Shown here: piece after piece, positions 22,816-29,630 of the stretch
How positions within the stretch are numbered: the stretch's first letter is position 1
Layout: each line of letters opens with the position of its first letter
Source of the DNA: a virus
IMG/VR virus record: IMGVR_UViG_3300032087_003134
Span: 1-29,630 of that record
Strand: one strand, 5' to 3'
Length of the DNA stretch: 29,630 bases
The notes under the pieces: model-generated
Databases searched by the model: none
What the model saw: the letters and a program-made list of their open reading frames with translations, nothing else
What the model was told of the DNA's origin: nothing
Position numbers and translations under genes: made by a program

Positions 22816-24519
22816 ATGCTATTCAATGGTGTAGAGTACAACATACAGTTTTGGCAGGGAGAAGAGTTAGGTAGAACTCTCGCCATTGATACTGAAACTA
22901 CTGTAATACCTTTTACAGAAACTCCTGATCTTATAACCTTTCAAGTATTTGATGGGGAGAATCTGTACTATGTTGATAGGAGCTTAGTAGACGACTTTTT
23001 AAAAAAGCATGTGACTCGAACACTCGTCTTTGCTAACGCTCCTTTCGATATAGATGTATTACGTAAATTCACGGAAGACAAATATCTTTTGAAGGAGCAG
23101 ATAGAGCGTGATCGCATTTTTGATATTAACATTTTATATCGTTTATGGCATCTTGCTACTGGGGGCGATGTACCTAGGAAGTATGGGTTGTCTAAAATTA
23201 GTGAAGAATTACTTGGAGAAGCACTCGACAAAAACGAAGATGTCAGATGTAACTTTGCCGAGTATAAGAAAACACCACTACAAGAAATACCAAAAGCCTT
23301 TCTCGAATACGGAGCGAAGGATGTTATCGCAACCTTCTATTGTTTTGTCAGACTCAGATTGGAGGCATCTAAATTAAATACAAATACCATGTTATCGCAT
23401 CACATACAATTGCTCGGAGCTTTAGCTCTTAACCGGATGTACAAAAATGGTATAGGGTTTGATGAAGAGAGAGCCTCATTATTACTACAAGAACTTAACT
23501 CTAAACTGGAGGTATTACATGCAAAGATGTCTGCTTACGGATTTGTAAAAGGCATCAAAGGTAATCAAGCTGCATATAATTATGTAATAGAATTTAGTGG
23601 ACTACCACTACCTAAAACAGACCAAGGGGATTATTCCATGAAGGAGAGTGATCTGGAAAAGTATAGCGATAATCCCTTTATAAAATCATTCTTGGAGTAC
23701 AAACGTACTGAAAAAACAACATTCTTTATTAGAAAACTACAAGGCAGTAGAGTACATCCAAGGTATGACTTAATTAAAAATACAGGCAGGACAGGATGCT
23801 CCTCACCTAATATACAACAGCTCCCTAGAGATGGGGATATACGATCAATGTTTAAAGCTAGGGAAGGTAATACATTACTGATAACTGACTACAGCGCAAT
23901 TGAGCTTGCTACCTTAGCTCAACATGTTTACACTAACTTTGGTAGCTCAGTAATGCGTAACAAGATAAACGATGGGGCAGACTTGCATAAATACTATGCG
24001 TCTGTCCTATTTGGTGTACCAGAAGACAAGGTAGAGAAATGGCAGCGGCAAGCTGCTAAGGCTGCAAACTTTGGTTTCCCAGGAGGCTTAGGCATAGAAA
24101 CCTTTATACAGTTTGCGAAAGGATATGACCTTAATGTAAGTGAGCATGAGGCTCAGAAAATGAAAGATACGTGGTTTGAGGCGTTCCCTGAGATGAAGGA
24201 ATATATGAAGGGAGAGGAAGGGTATGTAACCACACTTACAGGACGCATAAGAGCCAATACAACGTACTGTGCTGAGAAGAATACACCCTTCCAGGGACTA
24301 GCAGCAGATGGAGCTAAGATAGCTTTATATAACCTCATGGACGCAGGATTTGAGCTGGTAGGGTTTGTGCATGACGAAATAATCACGGAAGTACCTGAAA
24401 ATACAGCAGAAGAAATGCGTAGACTACAGGAGGAAATTATGGTAAACTCTATGTCACTCGTAGTACCTGATGTAAAAATCAGTGTAGAATCGACTATCTC
24501 ACCAAGGTATTGTAAATGA
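22816..24519 (+). CDS. Family A DNA polymerase with 3'-5' exonuclease domain
   Basis: 567 residues, shorter than bacterial Pol I because the 5' nuclease is absent. The proofreading domain has DTET (D25, E27), ANAPFDID (D78) and YGAKD (D169). The polymerase domain has TGRTGCSSPNIQQLP (323-337), motif A TDYSAIEL (D358), motif B RQAAKAANFGFPGG (411-424) and motif C VHDE (H519, D520). All key acids are present. In motif B the residue equivalent to Tyr766 of E. coli Pol I is Gly, a variant also found in other phage PolA enzymes. It is the replicative polymerase of this phage. Confidence 0.95.
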   Translation: MLFNGVEYNIQFWQGEELGRTLAIDTETTVIPFTETPDLITFQVFDGENLYYVDRSLVDDFLKKHVTRTLVFANAPFDIDVLRKFTEDKYLLKEQIERDRIFDINILYRLWHLATGGDVPRKYGLSKISEELLGEALDKNEDVRCNFAEYKKTPLQEIPKAFLEYGAKDVIATFYCFVRLRLEASKLNTNTMLSHHIQLLGALALNRMYKNGIGFDEERASLLLQELNSKLEVLHAKMSAYGFVKGIKGNQAAYNYVIEFSGLPLPKTDQGDYSMKESDLEKYSDNPFIKSFLEYKRTEKTTFFIRKLQGSRVHPRYDLIKNTGRTGCSSPNIQQLPRDGDIRSMFKAREGNTLLITDYSAIELATLAQHVYTNFGSSVMRNKINDGADLHKYYASVLFGVPEDKVEKWQRQAAKAANFGFPGGLGIETFIQFAKGYDLNVSEHEAQKMKDTWFEAFPEMKEYMKGEEGYVTTLTGRIRANTTYCAEKNTPFQGLAADGAKIALYNLMDAGFELVGFVHDEIITEVPENTAEEMRRLQEEIMVNSMSLVVPDVKISVESTISPRYCK

Positions 24520-24788
24520 AGTTTGATAACGGAGATTGGGTACGAATTACGAGGGAGGGAATTAGCCAAGGTAGCTTAGGCGCTGTTGTAGGCAGAGAGC
24601 TATATAAAGGCGATGCAATCTATAGAGTAGTTCTACTCGAAATGCCGGACATAGAATTTACATGTAAAGAGGATGATTTAGAACGCTGGACAGATACAAT
24701 TAAAAAGAAAAATCTACCATCTATTTGCGAGTGTGGAGGAGATAAATTGGAAGTACCACATCATTACGATTGGTGTCCTAAAGGCTAG
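24516..24788 (+). CDS. SH3-like/zinc-ribbon small protein
   Basis: 90 residues with an ATGA overlap to the polymerase gene. Residues 3-55 look like an SH3-type barrel (GDWVRITREGISQGSLGAVV, YRVVLLEMPDIEFTC). The end has CECGGDKLEVPHHYDWCPKG, whose Cys, Cys, His and Cys could bind zinc. Its coupling to the polymerase suggests a replication-linked role, perhaps nucleic-acid binding. Family not recognised. Confidence 0.65.
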   Translation: MKFDNGDWVRITREGISQGSLGAVVGRELYKGDAIYRVVLLEMPDIEFTCKEDDLERWTDTIKKKNLPSICECGGDKLEVPHHYDWCPKG

Positions 24789-24790
24789 TC

Positions 24791-25039
24791 ATGAGCAAGA
24801 TAATGAAGATGAGAGACAGTAGAGACAAGATCATTGATCAATTGATTGATGACAAGAACAGGATTTATACTAGACTAAAAAGAGAGCAGAGAGAAAATGC
24901 AGTATTAAGATCCCAGTTAAAGTATGTTAAAGAAAGATTAAAGCATGCTGAGAAAAAGATAAAGGAATTATCTAATGAAATCATTAACAGTAGAACTAAA
25001 GAAGAAGGACCTGGAGATAGCGAAGCAATTCGCCAATGA
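24791..25039 (+). CDS. Basic coiled-coil protein, 82 residues
   Basis: ATG at 24791 with AAAGG upstream. Long, charged heptad helix (KNRIYTRLKREQRENAVLRS, LKYVKERLKHAEKKIKELSN). Overlaps the next gene by 65 bases. No family recognised; likely an oligomer. Confidence 0.6.
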   Translation: MSKIMKMRDSRDKIIDQLIDDKNRIYTRLKREQRENAVLRSQLKYVKERLKHAEKKIKELSNEIINSRTKEEGPGDSEAIRQ

Positions 25040-25586
25040 TAGAGTCCATCTCTCTATAGATCATTATAAAAAAAGAGGTCAGGGTAGCTTAGATAAGATT
25101 ACCCATGATATAACAACTGGAGCCTTAGGAGAGATAGGAATCTACAGGGCTCTTAAACGACTAGGTATAAAAGCTAGCAAACCGGATTTTAACGTATATG
25201 ACACTAAGAAAAAAAGTTATGATGCTGACCTTACAGACAATACTGGTAATAGATTTCATTGTAAATCACAATGCGTTGAGTCGGCTAATAAATATGGTAA
25301 GTCCTATATACTACAGTATGGTGGTAACGGTATGGGACATGTTGATAAATTATTCAGAAATGTTACTAATCGTGATTTTCTTATCCCTTGTCTTGTCGAT
25401 GTGGAGAACATGGAGGTAATCATATACGGATGTATAAAGATTGAAACCATAATGAAGAAAGATCTAGTCAAGATGCCACGTGTAAAATGGTTAGAGCATA
25501 GTAAGAGAGCTATATATCTTGAGGACCTATTTACTTTATCTTGGTATGAAAGATGGGGTAGACTTAAAAAGCAAAGTATGATATAG
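24975..25586 (+). CDS. PD-(D/E)XK nuclease-like protein
   Basis: 203 residues from the ATG at 24975 behind AAGGAA. It has the outline of a restriction-like fold: GALGEIGIYRALKRLG with Glu53, then KPDFN (Asp71), a DADLTD loop (Asp83/Asp85) and a strand ending RFHCKSQ (residues 93-99). Lys97 would be the catalytic Lys, and His95 would stand where the family has Glu or Asp. Predicted role: a DNA endonuclease in recombination or host DNA breakdown. Modest certainty, since one acid is replaced. Confidence 0.55.
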   Translation: MKSLTVELKKKDLEIAKQFANDRVHLSIDHYKKRGQGSLDKITHDITTGALGEIGIYRALKRLGIKASKPDFNVYDTKKKSYDADLTDNTGNRFHCKSQCVESANKYGKSYILQYGGNGMGHVDKLFRNVTNRDFLIPCLVDVENMEVIIYGCIKIETIMKKDLVKMPRVKWLEHSKRAIYLEDLFTLSWYERWGRLKKQSMI

Positions 25587-25605
25587 TTAGTTATGGGTCT
25601 TTGTG

Positions 25606-25636
25606 GAGACGGTGCTTATAGCTTAATATCCGTCTC
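25606..25636 (+). promoter_or_regulatory. Hairpin in the 68-base gap before the DUF5664 gene
   Basis: GAGACGG (25606-25612) and CCGTCTC (25630-25636) are a perfect seven-base inverted repeat with a 17-base loop. No T run follows, so it is not a classic terminator. It could be an mRNA-stability or protein-binding structure placed just ahead of the next gene's AAAGGGAG site. Confidence 0.4.
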
Positions 25637-25654
25637 GATCCATTAAAGGGAGTC

Positions 25655-25960
25655 ATGGAAGGTAAGAAATTTGATACAGATAAACCACAATATGATTTAA
25701 TAGATGCACATGCCTTAGAAGACCTAGCTAAGGTTCTAACTATTGGCGCACAGAAGTATGATAGATATAACTGGAAGAATGTAGAACCTCACAGATACGA
25801 GGCAGCCTTACTTAGGCATATACAAGCCTGGCGTATGGGAGAACAGCAAGATCCAGAGACAGGCTTACATCACATGGCTCATGCCTTAGCAAACGCAATG
25901 TTTTTATATTGTCATGATCATTTAGAACCTGTGGAAATATCAGATATTGAAGATGTATGA
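25655..25960 (+). CDS. DUF5664 dATP/dGTP diphosphohydrolase-like protein
   Basis: 101 residues matching the DUF5664 helical nucleotide-pyrophosphatase domain: KKFDTDKPQYDLIDAHALED, LTIGAQKYDRYNWKN and YEAALLRHIQAWRMGEQQDP, then GLHHMAHALANAMFLYCHD. The MazG-like Glu and His-Asp positions that bind metal are visible. Relatives include MazZ, which cleaves dGTP/dATP-type nucleotides in phages with 2-aminoadenine DNA, but the domain also occurs in phages without it. It likely adjusts nucleotide pools. It is the last gene of the plus-strand operon and ends six bases before the convergent holin stop. Confidence 0.85.
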   Translation: MEGKKFDTDKPQYDLIDAHALEDLAKVLTIGAQKYDRYNWKNVEPHRYEAALLRHIQAWRMGEQQDPETGLHHMAHALANAMFLYCHDHLEPVEISDIEDV

Positions 25961-25966
25961 TCTTTC

Positions 25967-26356
25967 TTACTTGCCTAGCTTACTTGCACTTACAATCTTC
26001 TCTATGGTACGTCCTCCAACATAAGCACCTAAAAAGATCTCAGCTAACTTGTACAGCTCAGGACCTGGATTACAAAGACCAAAAGAAGCCAACACAATAA
26101 TAGTGACCAGAGCGGTCGAACAGATGGGTCGCCACATGGCAACAAAAGGATGAGGTGAATTAGCCTCTGCGATTAGCAATTTGTGTCGGTATTCTGCCAG
26201 CTTACTTTCGTAGTCTAGGATTCTATCCTGTGCTTTTCCTTGTATCTTAGCCAACTCATTTTTTAGTTTAAGCTTCTCCTCTTCAGAAGTATGAAGCTCA
26301 TCAACTATCTTAGATGCTGGACTAAATATGTTTGATATGAAATCAAATAATCCCAT
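25967..26356 (-). CDS. Holin (3TM, gene-transfer-release type)
   Basis: 129 residues: an amphipathic N-terminus (GLFDFISNIFSPASKIVDEL), a charged coiled coil (residues 23-65), then HPFVAMWRPICSTALVTIIV and a second hydrophobic segment (LAEIFLGAYVGGRTIEKIV). The PHPFVAxWRP motif is a hallmark of the Holin_3TM family. Holins form membrane holes that let the endolysin reach peptidoglycan. It is the last minus-strand gene of the lysis block; its ATG overlaps the stop of the preceding small gene. Confidence 0.85.
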   Translation of the reverse strand: MGLFDFISNIFSPASKIVDELHTSEEEKLKLKNELAKIQGKAQDRILDYESKLAEYRHKLLIAEANSPHPFVAMWRPICSTALVTIIVLASFGLCNPGPELYKLAEIFLGAYVGGRTIEKIVSASKLGK

Positions 26357-26514
26357 TAATACCCTGACTTCTTTTTCTTTCTTTTCATATTAGCTATTCT
26401 TTTTACATTCTCAGCTATACCACCTTTGAAATTTGGTTTACCTACTTTATTTGGTCTAACAGCTTTATTAAATAAAATGTCCATTAAACCTTTCTTGTCT
26501 TTCTTTTTTTCCAT
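26356..26514 (-). CDS. 52-residue basic protein between endolysin and holin
   Basis: ATG at 26514 with AGGAG upstream; its stop overlaps the holin ATG (TAATG). Very Lys-rich at both ends (MEKKKDKKGL, MKRKKKKSGY) with NFKGGIAENVKRIAN between. Not recognised. The tight fit in the lysis block supports a real gene. Confidence 0.6.
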   Translation of the reverse strand: MEKKKDKKGLMDILFNKAVRPNKVGKPNFKGGIAENVKRIANMKRKKKKSGY

Positions 26515-26523
26515 AGCTTTCTC

Positions 26524-27315
26524 CTATTCTATGAATTTACTAACTTCGTCAGCAATTTCTTTATATGATTTACCTTTAGTCTTTTCGTTTAGTTCTTTAG
26601 AAGATGTATCTTTATCTAAAAACTCTTTAAATAATAAATTTCTTTTTGCTCTAGATTTAGTCTTTTTATTTACTATATCTGTAACTTTATCCATAGCATC
26701 TTCTTTAGAAAAATCTACCTTTTTTCTTATCTTTTTCCAGTAATTAGCAGCTTGTTTCCTCATTACATCATAGTTTTCATTTAATAGGTTAGGGTTCTTT
26801 AACAAGGTATCAGGAGCTTCTGGAAACAATTCTTTACTGGCTTCAGATATATTATGTCTACCTGTAGTTTGAAATAAACCAGCTCCTCTAAACTTATATC
26901 CCTCGCCTGGAAGATTACCTAAATCCTTACCTCGTTTACCTCCATATATTTTATCATATATAGCTTTTTGTCCTTTACTATGAAGTTTTTTTATTTCCTT
27001 AGGACTCATACCTTTTAATTCTGAAAATTGTTTTTGCATGTCTAAAAGATTTTTTACAGTATAACCTTTTTCTTTCGTTACATTAAAATTTGTTTCAGCT
27101 TTTATTGTAGCTAAATACGCAGCCTTTTCCCTACCAGTTAAGTTTAGATCTTTCATAGCGTCATATACTGCCTTTTTAATTTGCTTTCTATGAGCCATCT
27201 TAACACCTTTCTTAATTCTCTTATCTAGAGAACCTTCTTTTAAATATTTACTACGAGAAGGACTCTCTTTAAAATATTTAATTACTGACTTTTTAACTTC
27301 TTCTTTACTAGCCAT
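26524..27315 (-). CDS. Endolysin, GH19 chitinase-like
   Basis: 263 residues from the ATG at 27315 (MASKEEVKKS), with AAAGGT upstream; the longer frame from 27408 would lie inside the previous gene. The catalytic region shows GREKAAYLATIKAETNF (Glu74) and a second Glu at 82, then AIYDKIYGGKRGKDLGNLPG and YKFRGAGLFQTTGRHNI (140-156). This RGxGLxQxTGRxN block is the GH19/lysozyme-like signature. No signal peptide, so release would need the holin. It cuts peptidoglycan glycan strands. Confidence 0.87.
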   Translation of the reverse strand: MASKEEVKKSVIKYFKESPSRSKYLKEGSLDKRIKKGVKMAHRKQIKKAVYDAMKDLNLTGREKAAYLATIKAETNFNVTKEKGYTVKNLLDMQKQFSELKGMSPKEIKKLHSKGQKAIYDKIYGGKRGKDLGNLPGEGYKFRGAGLFQTTGRHNISEASKELFPEAPDTLLKNPNLLNENYDVMRKQAANYWKKIRKKVDFSKEDAMDKVTDIVNKKTKSRAKRNLLFKEFLDKDTSSKELNEKTKGKSYKEIADEVSKFIE

Positions 27316-27316
27316 T

Positions 27317-27631
27317 CTATTTACCTTTGTATTTCCCTTGAGCAGCTCCGGTACCATCACCAGTATTAGACATACACTTAGAACAACCTTTACCACCACA
27401 TGACGCACATTTACTCCCTTTTTTCTTTTGTATTCTTTTTCTAGCCGCAGCTTTTTTCATACGTTTAATTTTATCTTTATACATAGCATCCTCTCGTTTA
27501 GATTTCTCTAGTTCTTCTTTTATTCTCTTGGCTCTATTAGCAGTTTTTTGTAGATTCCCTCCTATAGCCACACCTCCTCCACCTAAGGAAGCAATCTTAA
27601 TTAATGTGTCACCTCTACCTGGTCTTCTCAT
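27317..27631 (-). CDS. Basic Cys-cluster protein, 104 residues
   Basis: Starts at 27631, overlapping the stop of the gene before it (ATGA). Residues 4-25 are Gly-rich, 30-70 are a strongly basic helix, and 75-86 hold C-x2-C-x4-C-x2-C (CASCGGKGCSKC), a zinc-ribbon-like cluster reminiscent of DnaJ knuckles. The tail is Gly-rich. Function unknown; DNA or RNA binding is plausible. Confidence 0.65.
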   Translation of the reverse strand: MRRPGRGDTLIKIASLGGGGVAIGGNLQKTANRAKRIKEELEKSKREDAMYKDKIKRMKKAAARKRIQKKKGSKCASCGGKGCSKCMSNTGDGTGAAQGKYKGK

Positions 27632-27882
27632 TTTTTCCTCGCGAATGTTGATACGTTTATTGGTTTATTTCCTACCCTTCGTTTACTTTTTTCAGCTTTA
27701 CGCTTTCTTTGTACAGCAGATCTAATCTGTCCTTTTGACATAGAAGCTGCCTTCGCAGCAGGTACACATTTAGGGTACTTACCTTTACTGGAATCTCTAC
27801 GTCCACAATCAGCATAAGAACCATCTTTCTTCTTACGTCCAATATCAACCCATTTCTCTGCAAACCATTTCTTTAAACTCAT
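27628..27882 (-). CDS. Basic small protein with KWVDI...CGR pattern (DUF5872-like)
   Basis: 84 residues. LKKWFAEKWVDIGRKKKDG is followed by DCGRRDSSKGKYPKCVPAAK (Cys26, Cys39) and a Lys/Arg-rich tail. The KWVDI, CGR and YP-x-C-x-P elements recur in small proteins of marine phages and giant viruses under the DUF5872 label; no function is known to me. The ATG overlaps the stop of the 44-residue gene before it (TAATG). Confidence 0.7.
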   Translation of the reverse strand: MSLKKWFAEKWVDIGRKKKDGSYADCGRRDSSKGKYPKCVPAAKAASMSKGQIRSAVQRKRKAEKSKRRVGNKPINVSTFARKK

Positions 27883-28016
27883 TAGTAAGTTCCGCCTCTT
27901 TTCTTGTAAGTTCTCACTAGCCAGGCATTGGCGTATGCCGAAGGATAGACCTTAAATTTGCGCTTTGCCTCAGCCTTTACTCTTGCATACAGTTCTTTAT
28001 TCTTTGGTTTAGCCAT
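27882..28016 (-). CDS. 44-residue PSAYAN-type protein
   Basis: ATG at 28016. The protein reads KNKELYARVKAEAKRKFKVY, then PSAYANAWLVRTYKKRGG. This is the conserved N-terminal half of a widespread small protein of marine phages, in which it is often fused to a KW-x-x-EKWVDI half like the next gene. Here a TAATG junction separates the halves into two coupled genes. Function unknown. Confidence 0.7.
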   Translation of the reverse strand: MAKPKNKELYARVKAEAKRKFKVYPSAYANAWLVRTYKKRGGTY

Positions 28017-28242
28017 TCTTAATACCCCATATAACTATTGATGCAATGCATCCTAGCAGTACAAGAATGAACTTCAGGTTATCACGCATCCATTTCCATA
28101 CCACTAAAGGTTGTAATAATTCTTCATTTTTATCTACACGCTTTTCGAGCAGGTCAGTTCTCTTGATATGATATTTTATATCTTGTTCCATTCTAATCTG
28201 TGATTCTCGAATAACTTTTATATCCTGCTCTATCTCTTTCAT
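28009..28242 (-). CDS. XhlA-like coiled-coil membrane protein
   Basis: 77 residues. Residues 1-45 are a coiled coil (QDIKVIRESQIRMEQDIKYH) and 56-74 a C-terminal membrane helix (KFILVLLGCIASIVIWGI). This layout matches XhlA/hemolysin-type lysis accessories and small phage proteins beside holins. It may assist holin or act in the envelope. It overlaps the next gene start by eight bases. Confidence 0.7.
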   Translation of the reverse strand: MKEIEQDIKVIRESQIRMEQDIKYHIKRTDLLEKRVDKNEELLQPLVVWKWMRDNLKFILVLLGCIASIVIWGIKNG

Positions 28243-28243
28243 G

Positions 28244-28543
28244 TTAACAGTTCCATTTACGCAATGACTTGTTAATCCTACTATTAGGATCTCTTGCTGT
28301 CTTTGCTGAGGTTAATCTTCTTTTCATTCCCATCATTCTAGCACAAAATGATTTACGTCGATTAGCAGCTTTACTTCCTTTCTTTAACTTAGAAGGAGGA
28401 GTAGTTACTGCCATCTTTAATTTACTACCTGGGTTCGCTTTACGGTAAGAAGCTACACCTTTACGGTTTAGTCCTCCACTAGGACTCTTACCTTCTTTAC
28501 GTTGCCAGGCGGCAGATTTAGCTGCTTCTCGTATAGTCTTCAT
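28244..28543 (-). CDS. Basic small protein, DUF6321-like
   Basis: 99 residues. SAAWQRKEGKSPSGGLNRKG, then RKSFCARMMGMKRR and an end with LRKWNC. Small Lys/Arg-rich proteins with AAWQRKEGxxPxGGLN are common in marine phages near the lysis or tail genes (DUF6321 label). Function unknown; perhaps DNA-binding or virion. TAATG overlap with the gene before it. Confidence 0.72.
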   Translation of the reverse strand: MKTIREAAKSAAWQRKEGKSPSGGLNRKGVASYRKANPGSKLKMAVTTPPSKLKKGSKAANRRKSFCARMMGMKRRLTSAKTARDPNSRINKSLRKWNC

Positions 28544-29526
28544 TAATACTCCGGTTTATCTACTTTATTTCTTCTTTTAGTATATACAAACTGTTGCATC
28601 TTCATAGGTTCTTCTTTAGCAAACATTGAATCAGGAATCATCCCATCTTTAGCAAACTTTGAACTCATCATCATTCTATCTCTAGGAGATTTTACAGATT
28701 GAAGATAAGCTTGAACAGCTTGATTATCTTGTGGAGTAATAGCCATTCCATCCCAGCCTATTCCAGGTTGTACCATATCTGGAGCCATACTACTAGCCAG
28801 GGACATAGCTTGTCTGATAGCTCCTACATTTTTATTCTGAATAGCTTTTCTAAGTCTATCTCCTAAATCCTTATTTAAAGAAGATGCTAAAGTTACAATA
28901 CTATCTTGTCTTCTAATTACCTCTTCAGTATTTCTAGCTAAAGGTTGTTCCATTAAATCTACTTGAGCTGTACTAGCTACAAAAGTATCAAAGAATTTTT
29001 CACTGGATATAGCAGCACTAGAAGCTAATCTAGAAGCTATTGCATTATACTTATCTGGATTCTTACTAATAGCACTGGCTACTGAATTAGCACTCTTAGC
29101 TAATACTTTATTTGCCCACGGCTGTTGAGATAAAGATCTTAGCCCCATTACAGTAGCTCCGGCTACGGCTGCAGGAGCAGATGCTTGAGATGCCAGTACA
29201 GTAGACACACCTAGATATCTTTGAATACCATCATTCATAGCTTTAGTAATAAAGTTTTTACCCTTATCTTGAGTTAGTGATTCTTCTAATATTTCTGATG
29301 CTTCAGCTAATGCTCCATAGTTTTTATTTGCTTCTTGAAATGCTTTTAAACTTTCTGGAGGAAGTACATCTACTTTAGAACCAATTTCTTGTTCTACTCT
29401 ATCTCTCAATATATTAGCTACTTTTAATTTAAGTCTTTGTTCTGCTTTAGGCTCTACTTCTAAAGATCTAAATACATCTTTATTCTTTTTATATATATCT
29501 GATTTAACCTGATTCAAATTTTTCAA
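28543..29526 (-). CDS. C-terminal part of a probable large virion protein
   Basis: 327 residues if begun at the TTG at 29526, but no ribosome site stands before it and the frame is open only 12 bases further up, so the start is doubtful. The sequence is helical, Ala/Ser-rich and without domains I know (PESLKAFQEANKNYGALAEA, SAISKNPDKYNAIASRLASS). Such sequence is typical of the end of long internal or tail-associated virion proteins. Probably a 5'-truncated gene, cut by a deletion or an assembly join. The stop overlaps the next ATG (TAATG). Confidence 0.55.
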   Translation of the reverse strand: MKNLNQVKSDIYKKNKDVFRSLEVEPKAEQRLKLKVANILRDRVEQEIGSKVDVLPPESLKAFQEANKNYGALAEASEILEESLTQDKGKNFITKAMNDGIQRYLGVSTVLASQASAPAAVAGATVMGLRSLSQQPWANKVLAKSANSVASAISKNPDKYNAIASRLASSAAISSEKFFDTFVASTAQVDLMEQPLARNTEEVIRRQDSIVTLASSLNKDLGDRLRKAIQNKNVGAIRQAMSLASSMAPDMVQPGIGWDGMAITPQDNQAVQAYLQSVKSPRDRMMMSSKFAKDGMIPDSMFAKEEPMKMQQFVYTKRRNKVDKPEY

Positions 29527-29623
29527 AGTTAAATTTTTCTAAATCTAAGTTAAGTGCTTCGTAGTGAATCATTTTAGTATCGACTAGTACCCCATCTAAA
29601 TCAAATATTATAACTTTAATCAT
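29504..29623 (-). CDS. HAD-hydrolase N-terminal fragment
   Basis: 39 residues from the ATG at 29623: MIKVIIFDLDGVLVDTKMIH, then YEALNLDLEKFNFE. Motif I of the HAD superfamily (DLDGVLVDT) is perfect, with the two catalytic Asp. The frame stops at 29504 after only one motif, while whole HAD enzymes have 150-250 residues. It overlaps the virion frame by 23 bases. It looks like the start of a broken gene. Anything upstream is outside the window. Confidence 0.6.
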   Translation of the reverse strand: MIKVIIFDLDGVLVDTKMIHYEALNLDLEKFNFEKFESG

Positions 29624-29630
29624 TTTTTAT

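Noticed and set aside
24153-24569. 138-residue minus-strand frame opposite the polymerase
   Set aside because: It covers motif C of the polymerase on the other strand and has no ribosome site or recognisable sequence.
25586-25654. Rho-independent terminator before the DUF5664 gene
   Set aside because: The GAGACGG/CCGTCTC hairpin has no T run after it.
27316-27408. Longer endolysin start with a hydrophobic N-terminus
   Set aside because: It looks like a signal anchor, but it lies inside the Cys-cluster gene in another frame, and the ATG at 27315 directly follows that gene's stop with a good ribosome site.
29504-29538. Programmed frameshift joining the HAD start to the virion protein
   Set aside because: There is no clear slippery site with a stimulatory structure, and a HAD start is not expected on a virion protein. 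A broken join explains it better.
1-29630. Integrase, repressor module, tRNA or CRISPR array
   Set aside because: None was found on either strand. The missing tail region could still hold some, so lysogeny cannot be fully excluded.

Overview
The window is a large part of the genome of a tailed double-stranded DNA phage (Caudoviricetes), with no host genes. It is AT-rich and tightly packed, with many ATGA or TAATG stop/start overlaps. It has a terminase, portal, scaffold and capsid block, a family A DNA polymerase with a prim-pol, and a lysis block. I see no integrase, excisionase, tRNA or CRISPR array, so a lytic lifestyle is likely. The kelch-like and LamG adhesins and the small Lys-rich protein families near the lysis genes resemble what is common in marine phages. 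A PhaR-type (polyhydroxyalkanoate regulator) DNA-binding domain fits a PHA-making proteobacterial host. The host and aquatic origin are inferences.

Layout. (1) Positions 1-12688, minus strand: late genes. In transcription order these are a zinc metallopeptidase, small terminase, a ClpP-fold protease with a signal peptide, large terminase, a small membrane protein, portal, scaffold, major capsid, a strong terminator, a LamG protein and two kelch-propeller proteins. The last of these runs off the left edge. (2) Positions 12689-13234: the only long non-coding stretch, a divergent control region. It holds a promoter-like sequence on each strand, an inverted-repeat operator candidate, five copies of a 12-base repeat, a long dyad and a G-rich segment. 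(3) Positions 13235-25960, plus strand: early and replication genes. First come many small proteins, then a pyrimidine-dimer-glycosylase-like protein, a PhaR-domain protein, a PQ-loop membrane protein, prim-pol/helicase, a RecE-like exonuclease, a DUF669 single-strand-binding protein, DNA polymerase A, a PD-(D/E)XK-like protein and a DUF5664 nucleotide pyrophosphatase. One gene, a RusA-like resolvase, lies against the flow. (4) Positions 25967-29623, minus strand: holin, GH19-type endolysin, small basic proteins, an XhlA-like coiled-coil membrane protein, the C-terminal part of a probable virion protein, and at the edge a 39-residue HAD-hydrolase start that breaks off.

If the genome is circular or circularly permuted, the two minus-strand blocks form one late unit: packaging, capsid, adhesins, then tail and internal virion genes missing from this window, then lysis. 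The early unit would copy the DNA through prim-pol, PolA, SSB, exonuclease and RusA, and adjust host nucleotides and physiology.

Most unusual points: the periplasm-targeted ClpP-like protease overprinted on the acidic tail of the small terminase; eight CYGTA/A-tract repeats spaced 10 or 11 bases apart (17771-17850), predicted to bend the DNA; the PhaR-domain protein; the PQ-loop gene beside a possible beta-barrel gene; the doubled propeller adhesin; and the abrupt HAD/virion junction at the right end.
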